Under the pieces are notes generated by a model. It made no database searches and had not been told where the DNA came from. It was given only the letters and a program-made list of their open reading frames with translations. From Pteria penguin (Eukaryota; Mollusca; Bivalvia; Pterioida; Pteriidae), in contig CM068584.1 in the NCBI GenBank assembly GCA_035048485.1, forward strand, positions 60,575,739 to 60,639,738: a stretch of DNA of 64,000 nucleotides. The letters run 5' to 3'. A program made the position numbers and the translations under genes. Shown piece after piece: positions 1-9,270 of this stretch. Each line of letters begins with the position of its first letter. The first letter of the stretch is position 1.

Positions 1-199
1 CCATTATTAGCATGTTTTTAATGAATGTATATGATTATAAAAAATAATTGCACCTAAGATTAGTATATTCCAACAGAATTGCGAAATCGTGTGATGTGAT
101 TGTCTCGAATATTAGTTACCAAATGTACAAGGTTCGATATATAATATAAAGGATCAGTGTGCACTTGGGCATAAGGATACGAAGCGAAGCCGAAGACGT

Positions 200-349
200 C
201 ACAGGGACCCGAAGTTGTGCATATTATCCACAGAAAGTAATAATATAGCCATGGAGATTGAACGGAGAATTGAGGCGTACCCGTTTTTCACTCTCCATGG
301 CTATATTATGACTTTCTCTGGATAATATGCACAACTCCGGTTCCCTGTG
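200..349. repeat. imperfect palindrome (hairpin / foldback element)
   Basis: Two arms of 59 bases (200-258 and 291-349) are reverse complements with about six mismatches, separated by a 32-base loop. Each arm holds the words ttgtgcatattatcca and tatagccatgga. It looks like a small non-autonomous inverted-repeat element. I could not identify a target duplication. It lies 230 bases upstream of the integrase-like ORF, but no link between them is shown. Confidence 0.85.
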
Positions 350-580
350 GACGACGTTGATGTTTTATGCAGTCTTATATATAACGAATTTATCATATCC
401 ATGACCCTTTTCATGAATGACACGCTGTTTTTCTTGACGTTCCATTTCATTTTTATTACGATGAGAGTAGGCTATCTGGCCGCATAGGACTGAGACAATC
501 ATGTGATACAATTTACGCAATCATTATGGAAGAATTTAGTCCGAGATGCAATAGAAGTTGTAGAATTCTGTTATTTTCAG

Positions 581-1466
581 GAAAACAGTTAGAGACATCA
601 TGGATCATCTCATGCCCAATGAATTGCAAAATAGGAAAGGCAATAAGCTGAAAAGACGGATATATAATGCAAAGGGTCCAAACCATGTCCTGCATGCTGA
701 CCAGTATGATAAATTAGCACCATTTGGGTTCTATATACATGGTGCCATTGACGGATTTTCAAGAAAGCTTGCATGGCTATCCGTTGGTAACACCAATAGA
801 GACAGTGCAGTCATTCTTCGTTTTTATCTTCGGTTCATACAATCAATAAGAGGTCTTCCTAAGATAATTAGAACAGATGGTGGGACCGAGAATGTTTTGA
901 TGCTAAAGGTACACGATTTGTTGCACCAACACATAGGAAGTACACATACATGCTGCATAGTTGGACGATCGGTTCATAACCAACGAATTGAACGTTTCTG
1001 GGGTTACGTAAGACATCATTTCACCCAACGATGGATCGATTTCTTTTACGATCTCCTCCATGAAAATCTGTACAATCCTAACAATGATGTTCATTACGAA
1101 TTACTGCAATTTTGCTTCACCGGGGTCCTGACTGGGGAACTACACGATTTACATTTAGAATGGAATCATCATAGAGTACGAAGAACAAAGGGATCTACAT
1201 GTCAAGGGGGTATACCTGAAGTTTTATTCACAGTACCAGAGTTGCATGATGCATATGACCAAAAATGTTATATACACGATGATTTGATATACTTTACAGA
1301 CACAACTCTAGGAAATTCGCTGAGAGAATATGGATGCACTGACCAATTTGCTGAAATATGTCTTGAAATAGTGGATATCAAGGGCTTGGATATACCACAA
1401 AATATGGAAGAAGCATTGGATCTCTATGGGAATTTATTCCTAATTTTCGAGACTCCCGATCTATAG
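581..1466 (+). CDS. integrase core domain protein (DDE, metazoan rva_4-like family), C-terminal exon
   Basis: An open frame of 288 codons from ATG 600, which probably starts earlier as an exon at 581 because ttattttcag precedes it and the frame stays open. It matches from memory a widespread metazoan family of integrase-core proteins. The conserved path is HADQYDKL (Asp34), then GAIDGFSR, then RTDGGTEN (Asp93), then NQRIERFW (Glu131). That gives a DDE triad with a D-E spacing typical of retroviral-type integrases. The family tail is also present (REYGCTDQF, residues about 240-249). The N-terminal winged-helix part usual for the family is not seen and may be on an upstream exon outside or at the left edge. 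No frameshift or stop interrupts the core. An AATAAA lies at 1830. These proteins may be transposases or domesticated relatives; which one applies here is unknown. Confidence 0.8.
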
Positions 1467-2387
1467 TAAGATAAATTGAAATTGACGGATTGAGACACTC
1501 CATGAATTTTGGTTTAAACAGTATTCATTGTAAATAGTTTACAAGATATAGAGAAACCTTGCATAAATTAGTTTAGATTGAGCAACAAGTTGAAAACTTA
1601 TATTCAACTTATATTCATGAATTTTGTACCAAAATGACCTTGATAATTACTTTTTCTGTGAAATTATTTATACATGTGGCAGGTGATATACATGCATACA
1701 TTCTCAGAATCTCGCAATTAGTGCAATGCACCCAGATTAAGTAGATGCAATTTTTTTCTGTCAATTCTGATTATGCTGCTCCATGTTATTTTTGGTCATT
1801 AATGAGACACGAGAAATGTACTTTTCGTGAATAAAAAGTTATGTCCCATAAAAGGGTGTATATTTTTTTAATCTGTGAATATGAAAGCAAGGTAATGACA
1901 TTAATGGAAAAAGTTACTATCGCTGAAAACCAGCATTGTATTGCCATTTACACTATGAATGAAATTTAACCATTGACTTTATTTCAGATTTATGTCCTCT
2001 GGGCCCGGCACCATAAAACTTTGAAACAAAATTATTTCTGAGACTTAATTTTGTCTCAGGCTTTATTTCACATAAATAGAATCTATGAAAGTTGTTTTAT
2101 TTCATTTCATTTGCGTAAGAACTATTCAGGTTCAACATTTAATATTTGTATTGCATGTCGAACAGTTTGAGTATTCAAGCTTTGAATTTTTTTCTCAGAG
2201 ACCAAATTTTGTCTTAAAACTGTTACATAATATGTTACATATATTGGTCACTACCAATACTTCTGTGTAATACACAACTTGAATTAATTCAATTGATTCG
2301 ATGAAATGTTGATGCAATTACAACATTTCCGATAGGCCTCAAGGACATGACACACGATTTCCCTTTCATACTACTGTACAATATTTG
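1467..2387. other. non-coding AT-rich spacer
   Basis: This stretch follows the integrase-like frame. It holds the candidate poly(A) signal at 1830 and short T-rich runs. I see no gene or repeat array in it. Confidence 0.5.
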
Positions 2388-2401
2388 CAGTTATTTCAAG
2401 G

Positions 2402-2570
2402 TTAGTTGGTTGGTTAGGGCTTTACGTCACTTTCAGCAATATTTCAGCTATATCGCGACATGGAAGCAGGGGTTGACCAACCTCTCATACATAGTGGCGC
2501 GACCTGGATTCGAACCCGGGCCGTCTGCACTGCAAGTTAAGTGCTTCACCACTACACCACAGCTGCCCCT
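2402..2570 (-). mobile_element. tRNA-headed SINE, family 1, copy A
   Basis: The reverse complement starts with a tRNA-like head containing an A box (TGGTGTAGTGG) and a B box (GGTTCGAATCC). A conserved body with a GCGACATGGAAGCAGG-type core follows, and the element ends in an (AACC)n-like tail. A 14-base direct repeat (cagttatttcaagg) at 2388-2401 and 2571-2584 is the target site duplication, so the copy is full length and fairly young. The same family occurs at 7287, 23191, 38032 and 47575. Confidence 0.93.
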
Positions 2571-2584
2571 CAGTTATTTCAAGG

Positions 2585-3340
2585 GACATCACCTCTTGTA
2601 TAGTATGTGGCAAGTGTAACATAACATCACATGTGGTACGCCAATTTGTCCCATGACTGAACTTTCACCTAATACCCTCACATACCATTTCTCATATTAC
2701 ACACTACACTATAAAGACAAACAAAAATGCAATGTATTCTCTTGATTTATTTGCAATTCTGTGAAGAGGTCAAACATTAACTATAAATGTACTTGTGTAA
2801 GAATGGATTTTCATTTGGTTACACACTGTAATGTAACATCAGCATAAAAATATCAAGGAGAAAGTCTATAGTTATTATCAAAACAAGAACTGTCCTAACA
2901 GGACAAATCCCTCAAGGCATACATTAATCAAACAGTTCGTGTGAAGTATCATCATTTTCTATGTCATAAGGTAAAAGAGTTATCATGCAGAAACCTCTTT
3001 CTCTACAGAGAGACCGAGAGACATGTTGAAACCAGGATACCCCCACAACTTTGTTTGTTGGTGGGGATATAATAATACAAGTACATGTAATGTAAATCAA
3101 GAACAAAAGTTCCACAAACATGAAAATGGTACATGTATACCTGTCTTGTTTTTCCAGTAGTGTATTAACTAAAGGGCCATAGTTTTACCAACAGAAGATT
3201 TATAAATTCAGTATGAAAAGTTTAGCTATGATTGATAACAGTGGCGTATTATGCATGAATTAAAGTGACAAGAACCGAAATTCTACCAATATATAGTAAT
3301 AACTCAATGTAAAATATAAACATGTTGCTACAAAACAATA
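2585..3340. other. non-coding spacer downstream of two convergent genes
   Basis: AT-rich sequence between the plus-strand integrase-like frame and the minus-strand zinc-ribbon gene. No supported coding region. Confidence 0.4.
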
Positions 3341-3572
3341 ATATAATGAGTCATACTTACAGGAAACTACAAATTAGATTGTTTTTATCTGCAGCAAAAT
3401 GATAATACATGTATAATGAATCATGCCTGACAAGAAATCACACAAAATGCTGCTATCTGCAGCAAAATGATAAAATATGAGTCATGCTTACAGGAAATCA
3501 CCAAATGTTGCTATCTGCAGCAAAATGATATTATAATGAATCATGCCTGACAAGAAATCACAAAATGTTGCT
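3341..3572. repeat. minisatellite, about 60-73 bp unit, 4 copies
   Basis: Four degenerate copies start near 3341, 3414, 3474 and 3533. Each carries a TGA(A/G)TCATGC word, an ACAAGAAATCAC-like word and CTGCAGCAAAATGATA. The array sits just beyond the stop codon of the zinc-ribbon gene, in its likely 3' flank. Confidence 0.8.
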
Positions 3573-3606
3573 TAACATCAGTACATATATCAGCAATACA
3601 TATAGT

Positions 3607-4479
3607 CTAAGCAAATTCTTTCTTCTTTCTATCGCACCATTCCCTGAACTCAAATTGAAAGTTTGGATCCAAGTGTACAAAATTGTCATTTATTGCTTCA
3701 ATGCAGAGCTTCTCATCACCCTTATCCATGTTTAATGCAATGAATTTCTTCAGTGGTGGGCTAAGAAAAGCCAGCTTTGACTGATCTACACTTTCTTTGA
3801 AGGTTAAAAATTCGTCAAATTTTTTATCAGGCAACATTACAAACTCTCCCCATCCAGTATTTGAAAATTCAAACTTCTCGCCCTCAGACTCTTTTAAAAA
3901 GAGGAAGTATCTGACAACATCGTTTTTAGAATAAACTGCTGTGAATCCTTTCTTCTCCCTCCATACTGCCAAATCACCTTCATGTTCAAGCTGAGTTTTA
4001 TCACTACATTCTTCGATAAATTCATGCAAAAGATATGAATTAACATCATCATCAGTTGTGTCAAGATTAAGAGAAATGCAGGATGCTGCCTCATCATGTT
4101 CTTCCTTCTCCAGTTTTTGGGGTGTTAGATCAGGTGGGAGTTGAAATTTGGGATCAAGTCCTATATACAACCTATTTGATCCGATGTATTTTCTGTATTT
4201 TTGAATGTAATTATACACAGTGAACTTATGTTCGCTGACAATATTATTGTCTTGGTCCAACAAATATAGTTCATCATCTTCATAATCCAACAGATCAAAT
4301 TCTGCCCGCAATTTGTTTATAACTTTCTCATATGTGTCTTCTCTATTAAAGTTAACCTTCGTTATACGGTAAGGACTGTTTGGCCCCCTTACTTGGACCC
4401 ATAGGTCTTTGCCCCGTTTCTCCTTCACCCCACAAACTATCACGTATGTTCTCTTTCCCTGAAAATCCTTTCTTGGAAC
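3607..4479 (-). CDS. zinc-ribbon gene, exon 3 (C-terminal unknown domain)
   Basis: The last exon of the minus-strand gene, 873 bp with its stop. It begins after an AATGTTTCAG acceptor, so the in-frame ATG three codons earlier is probably intronic. It codes about 290 residues, acidic and lysine-rich. The first ~100 residues alternate beta-like segments (YVIVCGVK, LWVQVRG, YRITKVNF) with an acidic helix, which could be a ubiquitin-like or other small alpha/beta fold. I recognise no named domain. A conserved-looking end region contains FEFREWCDRKKKEFA. Reading phase 0 matches the upstream exon at 5490-5557. Confidence 0.75.
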   Translation of the reverse strand, partial: VPRKDFQGKRTYVIVCGVKEKRGKDLWVQVRGPNSPYRITKVNFNREDTYEKVINKLRAEFDLLDYEDDELYLLDQDNNIVSEHKFTVYNYIQKYRKYIGSNRLYIGLDPKFQLPPDLTPQKLEKEEHDEAASCISLNLDTTDDDVNSYLLHEFIEECSDKTQLEHEGDLAVWREKKGFTAVYSKNDVVRYFLFLKESEGEKFEFSNTGWGEFVMLPDKKFDEFLTFKESVDQSKLAFLSPPLKKFIALNMDKGDEKLCIEAINDNFVHLDPNFQFEFREWCDRKKKEFA

Positions 4480-4724
4480 CTGAAACATTAAATTATTTAA
4501 TAATTAGTATTCATCTAACAGGAAGCCCAAGTAGATCTACTAGTATATCGCTGACCTGAGCATTATGTATCAGTATAGTTATACAACAAATGTATATACA
4601 TGTATCGGTACTAGATGTGTTATGTTAATTGCAAATCAAGAGCTATGTTACGAATATGATAAACAGATAATGACACACCAACATTTATGTCAATTACATG
4701 TATAAAGCTGTACCAACAACATCT

Positions 4725-4995
4725 ATGAACAAGCTGTGTTTGTGAAACACGAATGCCCCCGCAGCATCTTTGATAGTAGGGCACTGTAGGTCAAAGGTGA
4801 AGGTCAAAAGGTCAAACATGTGGTACCAAAAGTTGTGTCTTCCCTAGATACCGGTACACATACATGCCAAATATGAAAGCCCTACCATATCTACTTACAA
4901 TTTTATACCACTTTATAGAAAGCGGGACGTACAAACGAACGACCCAAACGGTATATGCCCCTGGCAGTGGACAGGGACATTTGCAGCAAAATAAA
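4725..4995. repeat. dispersed bivalve-type repeat in intron 2 of the zinc-ribbon gene
   Basis: It begins with TGTGTTTGTGAAACACGAAT and ends in a GGGACGTACAAACGAACGAC tract. Between them lies an AGGTCAAAGGTGAAGGTCA purine-rich section. This layout is familiar as a multi-copy bivalve repeat. A second, truncated copy of its start lies at about 5607-5640. Boundaries are approximate. Confidence 0.6.
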
Positions 4996-5489
4996 ATAAG
5001 GACGGTGTATAAAAACATATGGCCTTGTACAATAATAATTACTTTATTTGCTTAACCTTTATATAATTAGTACCAGTTGTATACATATATTTTATTATTT
5101 TACTTACAAATAACAAGATGTATTAGTGAAATACGAATGGAAAAGAAATGTCTACTGTGACCCTGACCTTGCAGTTGTAACCTTGGATCAAGGTCATGAC
5201 ACATATCCTCCTGCCACAAGGAACATTTGTTTCAAGCATGAAAGTGTTTACAACTAAGTAAATATGGCCTTTACTACATGCATGTCTAATGTGACCTTGA
5301 GTTACATTACAGTATTTATCTGGGATGAAGATCATGACACAACAATTATGGTCGTGGGCATAAGATAAAAGATTCAGCTTAAATTTTTTATCTATTATCA
5401 TGGATTTGATCAGAGGTCGAGGAAATGAATTAATTGCATTGAACACCATCTACCTTTCTTTTAAGTTATTTGTTTCATTATATTTTTAC

Positions 5490-5557
5490 CTTCAAAGTTG
5501 AGCGGGTGTCAGCTGATTTCCTTTTAAGATTCATGATCTTCTCTTTGACATCTAAAA
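5490..5557 (-). CDS. zinc-ribbon gene, exon 2
   Basis: A 68-bp exon with a TTTTACAG acceptor and a GTAAAAAT donor. It enters in phase 1 (two bases complete a codon) and leaves in phase 0, which fits exon 1 and exon 3 exactly. It codes a lysine-rich helical stretch (VKEKIMNLKRKSADTR), probably a short coiled coil between the zinc ribbons and the C-terminal domain. Confidence 0.65.
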
Positions 5558-5922
5558 CTGTAAAATATTTACATGTAACAGCATGATAAAAAGGCAACCA
5601 ATAATGTGTTTGTGAAACACCCAGGCCCCAGATGGAAGCAAAGCCAACATTTGGCCATTTAAGAACACAGGTCAGGCAAGGCCAACATTGGGGTAAGAAT
5701 GTTCAAAATAATTAATGAAATATCAACACTCAGTCTCTTGTTAATTTCATAAACTGTATACATTATGTAAAACCATTGTGACTGTTGGACAGTTTTTACA
5801 GTAACAAATCTCAGATTCTGAAAGAGCTTTTTTGCTCAGCTAAGAACCGACATTTGTAACCTATTTTACCACTGTTGGTACCAAATTAATTGGCAGACAT
5901 CAAAAACGTCCAATTATCATGT

Positions 5923-6187
5923 TTGTTTGTTTTTCATTGCTTATTGTCGCACTCGGGATTATTGCACCTTAGTGACTGATGCAGTCTCAGAACTTTTTAC
6001 CTTTGCAACGGACCCACCCGAAGCAGTGAGGGTTCTTTTACTTTCCACGTCTACCGCGACACGGGGCATCGGTTTACTGTCTCATCCGAAGGGCACACAC
6101 CGGCATGACTCCAGTGAGGCTCGAACTCTCGACCTCTTGGTCAGAAGCCGAACACTCTAACCACTTTGCCACGCCGGCTTATCCATG
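5923..6187 (-). mobile_element. tRNA-headed SINE, family 2, copy A
   Basis: The reverse complement starts AGCCGGCGTGGCAAAGTGG (A box) followed by a GAGTTCGAGCC B box. A body shared with the copy at 30305 follows (ACACGGGGCATCGG core, read on the plus strand). A 12-base duplication, caattatcatgt, at 5911-5922 and 6188-6199 flanks it. It lies in intron 1 of the zinc-ribbon gene. Confidence 0.9.
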
Positions 6188-6234
6188 CAATTATCATGTA
6201 CATGTATTTTACAGATATATTATAATACATATGT

Positions 6235-6560
6235 ATGAAAGGGTCATGTGGTATTTTTTTTCTATCTACTAAGTCGTGGCCAAGAGTTAGTATCTTATGG
6301 CATCAACTTAGCTATCTCGTGGCCACGACTTACTATCTTGTGGTCACGACTTACCTATCTCGTGGCCACGAGATAATTCTTCTTTCTGAATGGTTAGTTT
6401 TCTCGTAACCAATCAGAAGGAAAAAATATCTAGTGACCAAGAGATAGCTAAGTCGTGGCCACGAGTTAGTAAGTCGTGGCTACAAGATAGCTAAGTCGTG
6501 GCCACGAGATACTAAGTTGTGGCCACAACATAGAAAAAAATTTCCACATGTCCTTTTCAT
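6235..6560. mobile_element. foldback MITE built from CGTGGCCACGAG units
   Basis: The ends are inverted repeats: atgaaagggtcatgtgg at 6235-6251 against the complement of 6544-6560, 15 of 17 matching. A T-rich run follows on each side. The interior is about a dozen alternating copies of a ~20-base unit, AAGTCGTGGCCACGAG(A/T)TAG, in both orientations, so the element is largely self-complementary. No coding capacity. Confidence 0.75.
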
Positions 6561-6933
6561 GCCACCGTATATTGAAATTAACATATTGTAGCAAATACAC
6601 GGTTCTTGCGAGTTCAGCGACGTCACAGTTCATTGTTTACATGTACATCTTATCCCCAATTTAAATCAGGCCACCAGCCAATAACGTGTCAGACGGTGAG
6701 ACCCCAAGACCGGCGACCAATACAATAATAACGCCGGTTAAACTTATCTATTCGGACTAAGTCTACGCCGGTTAAGGGGGCTGGCCAGTCGGACTAAACC
6801 AACTGTGAACATTTAGCCAAAAACAAACATTTTAAAGCAATACATTATTAGTATAGGACATTTACATGGACACTCACAATGGAATTTAAAGCAAAAGACA
6901 TTATGGTATTGCACGATCTATGGCACTTTATAT

Positions 6934-7701
6934 GGGTAGTGGGAATTACCGAAAAGACCTGATTTACCGAAAAGACCACAGAATTGACCGAAAAGACCCT
7001 TTTAATCACAGAAAAGACCATTATTATATGAAATAAATGTATCTAAATCCACAATGCATTTAAAAACTCATATCTTGTACCAAAAATTGGTATCTGTTCA
7101 TATTTCAAAGTTGTATATAAGCCAGAAATTCCTCTGATAAAACTGAATTCTGCGTCTAAAATTTTTAAACTATTATATTTTTATTGATATAAAATCAACA
7201 ATATGACATAAAATATTGATGAAATATATATATATATATTATATAGAGGCTACATGTATATAAAGAGACCAGACAATAAATTTATTGGGTGACACTTGGT
7301 GTAGTGGTTAAACACTTGGCTTGTGGTGCGGACGACCGGGGTTCGATTCCCGGGTTGTGCCACTATGACTATGTTTAAGAGGTTGGTTACCTCCTGCTTC
7401 CATGTCGCGAGATAACTGAAACATTGCTGAAAGCGACATAAAACCCTATTCAACCAACCAACCAATAAACTTATTTTTAAATATTACATATCAAAGTTTG
7501 TAAATATTTCTGTAGAAATGATAATCAAAAATGGATTTATAGTCCCCCAAAAGGTCAAACATAGGTGCCAGAGCTAAATATTAAATGATTTTACCGTCTC
7601 TCATATCATATTGTTGGTTTTTTCTGTGATTAAAAGGATCTTTTCGGTAAATTCTGTGGTCTTTTCGGTAAATCAGGTCTTTTCGGTAATTCCCACTACC
7701 G
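6934..7701. mobile_element. 768-bp MITE with ~97-bp terminal inverted repeats, split by a SINE
   Basis: The left end (6934-7020) and the right end (7615-7701) are near-perfect inverted repeats. Both carry three copies of TTACCGAAAAGACC and an AATCACAGAAAA segment. An exact 8-base duplication, ctttatat, flanks it at 6926-6933 and 7702-7709, which fits hAT-type insertion among others. There is no transposase inside. A SINE sits in its middle (7287-7463). The element lies in intron 1 of the zinc-ribbon gene. Confidence 0.88.
7287..7463 (+). mobile_element. tRNA-headed SINE, family 1, copy B
   Basis: The A box (TTGGTGTAGTGG) and B box (GGTTCGATTCC) are clear, and the family body ends in CCAACCAACC. 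It is flanked by aataaatttatt at 7275-7286 and aataaacttatt at 7464-7475, a 12-base duplication with one mismatch. It is nested in the 768-bp MITE, so it is the younger of the two. Confidence 0.93.
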
Positions 7702-7786
7702 CTTTATATTATTTAATATGTTTTCTTACAGTGAAAGGTATGATAATCGTTCATAAAAACGTTAAATGATGTCCATATAAATGTTA

Positions 7787-7850
7787 TTTCGGTAATTACA
7801 CTGTTATTTCGGTAATTCAGTGTTATTTCGGTTATTCTACGGGTTATTCT
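7787..7850. repeat. 18-bp tandem repeat, 3-4 units
   Basis: A short array of TGTTATTTCGGTAATTCA-like units, decaying on the right. The CGGTAATT word also occurs in the MITE ends next to it, so the array may derive from a MITE terminus. Confidence 0.75.
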
Positions 7851-7995
7851 ACACACCGACTGTGAACTGATCGATCTGAGCATAAGCAAATTTGTTGCAC
7901 TGAGTGATAGACAGCTGACAGAGTCGAATGACTATGTCTGAAAAAAATCCAGATTCGCGCATGAAATATTGAAAGTTACAGTACAGTTTGTTTAC

Positions 7996-8227
7996 CTTTA
8001 TCCGAATGACTTTCATCCACACTTGGCCTTGCCGGAAGTTTTGGATGCGTAGCTCTTCCAGACGGGATCCCGATCCCGCACGAGGGACAAAATTTATAAA
8101 ATTCCTTGATTTCAAGGCCACATCCCTTGCAATTTGGTATGTCCACCCGATCCCCACAACTAAAGCAGAATTTTATATTTTCAATTTGGGGAAGTTTTTG
8201 GCTACACTTTCGACATTCCGGCTCCAT
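7996..8227 (-). CDS. zinc-ribbon gene, exon 1 (double zinc ribbon)
   Basis: The first coding exon starts at ATG 8227 and ends at a GTAAAC donor in phase 1. Four CxxC pairs (Cys5/8, 21/24, 33/36 and 47/50) form two treble-clef or zinc-ribbon modules, the layout of DZANK or zinc-ribbon domains. A basic, proline-containing linker follows. Exons 1-3 total 232+68+873 = 1173 bp, an exact multiple of three, giving 390 residues. Structural zinc binding and a protein-protein role are inferred; I know no orthologue. A nuclear or cytoplasmic location is likely, since no signal peptide or membrane span is seen. Confidence 0.75.
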
Positions 8228-8247
8228 CTTCTTCTGTTCTTGCCACT

Positions 8248-8332
8248 TTTCCCGCTATCCCGGTTCTACCTGTCACTTTTCCCAGTTCTTGTCACTTTTC
8301 CTGGTCAGATATGAAACGGCGAATCTGATTGG
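8248..8332 (-). promoter_or_regulatory. putative TATA-less promoter of the zinc-ribbon gene
   Basis: On the minus strand a CCAAT box (plus-strand ATTGG at 8328-8332) lies about 100 bases upstream of ATG 8227. An E2F-like GCGGGAAA word lies at 8248-8255. Between them are three copies of GGAAAAGTGRCA. No TATA box is seen. Position and content suit a proximal promoter, but nothing here proves use. Confidence 0.4.
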
Positions 8333-8412
8333 TCGAATATCGATGACGTACAACTAGCAAAAAGCAAAACGCAAAGAGCAAAGAGCAAAACGCATGTCGG
8401 TTCAGGAATTCC

Positions 8413-8459
<47 letters not shown>
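8413..8459. repeat. (TA)n microsatellite
   Basis: About 23 TA dinucleotides in a row. Confidence 0.95.
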
Positions 8460-8462
<3 letters not shown>

Positions 8463-8540
8463 ATAGAAAAATATAGTAAATGCATATGTATATAGAAAGT
8501 AAACTAAACTTGAAGTGCACTTGGAATCGAGTTTAGTACT

Positions 8541-8582
8541 AAACTTGGAATCAAGTTTACTACTAAACTTGATTCCAAGTTT
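8541..8582. repeat. perfect 19-bp inverted repeat
   Basis: Arms 8541-8559 and 8564-8582 (aaacttggaatcaagttta and its exact complement) are separated by four bases. Further partial copies of the AAACTTG word flank it from 8506 to 8620, so it lies in a small field of related inverted words. Confidence 0.85.
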
Positions 8583-8674
8583 ACCCTGTTGTCGCCAAGT
8601 AAACTTGAAACGCAGTTATAAAGTTAACTTTTAGTGCACTGTATGTAAGGTTAGGACTGCACCCAACTGTATTT

Positions 8675-9270
8675 CACAGGATTGGTGCCCATGACTTAAG
8701 GATGTATCATGACCTTAACCCAAGGTCAAAGGTCAAGGTCAATGCGGACTTGGTTGTTACAATCCTGTCCGGACCATATCTTTTTACTGGGCGGATGTAT
8801 TTAGTGTTGCCCTTTGCCTAAGGATGCGTCATGACCTTGACCCAAGGTCATAAGTCAAAGGTGGATGTTACTGTGGACTTGGTTGTTAAAATACTCTCCG
8901 GGCCCTATCTTTATATGGGGTTGATGGATTTAGATAATATTTTGCAGGATTGTTGCCAATCGCCCAAGGGTATGTCATGGCCTTGACCCAAGTTAAAAGT
9001 TATTAAAATCGTGTCCGGGTCGTATCTTTTTATTTGGTCAATAGATCTGTATAATATCGCACAGGATTATTGCCCATGACCCAAGGGTGTGTCATGACTT
9101 TGACCGAAGGTCAACAATCAAGGTCACGGTTTACTTGGTGTTCAAGATCCTGTCCAGGCAATATCTTGTTATTGGGTAAATAGATTTGGATAATATTTCA
9201 CAGGATTGTTGTCCATTACCTAAGGTGTGGCATAGTTCAAGGTCGCTGTTTCTTTGGTGACTAAACTCTG
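8675..9270. repeat. degenerate tandem repeat, ~115-140 bp unit, about 5 copies
   Basis: Units start near 8680, 8810, 8947, 9064 and 9203. Each has a GGATT(G/A)TTGCC-like start, then TCATGACCTTGACCCAAGGTCA and a TCCGG-type word before a TATCTTT word. CCTTGACC/AAGGTCA palindromic words dominate. It is probably old satellite DNA or the inner array of a dispersed element. Confidence 0.7.

Noticed and set aside
2402..2570. tRNA genes suggested by A and B boxes in the SINE heads
   Set aside because: No full cloverleaf or acceptor stem; boxes are followed by SINE bodies and flanked by target duplications.
2347..2619. Protein frames of 70-160 codons lying over SINE copies (also 5927-6160, 7250-7465, 23061-23468, 28369-28845, 30316-30660, 47495-47882)
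   Set aside because: They read through tRNA-derived SINE bodies; the same frame recurs with each copy and has no start, splice or family support.
8675..9270. Nuclear-receptor response elements (AGGTCA words)
   Set aside because: The words belong to a degenerate tandem repeat found widely in bivalves; nothing ties them to a promoter.
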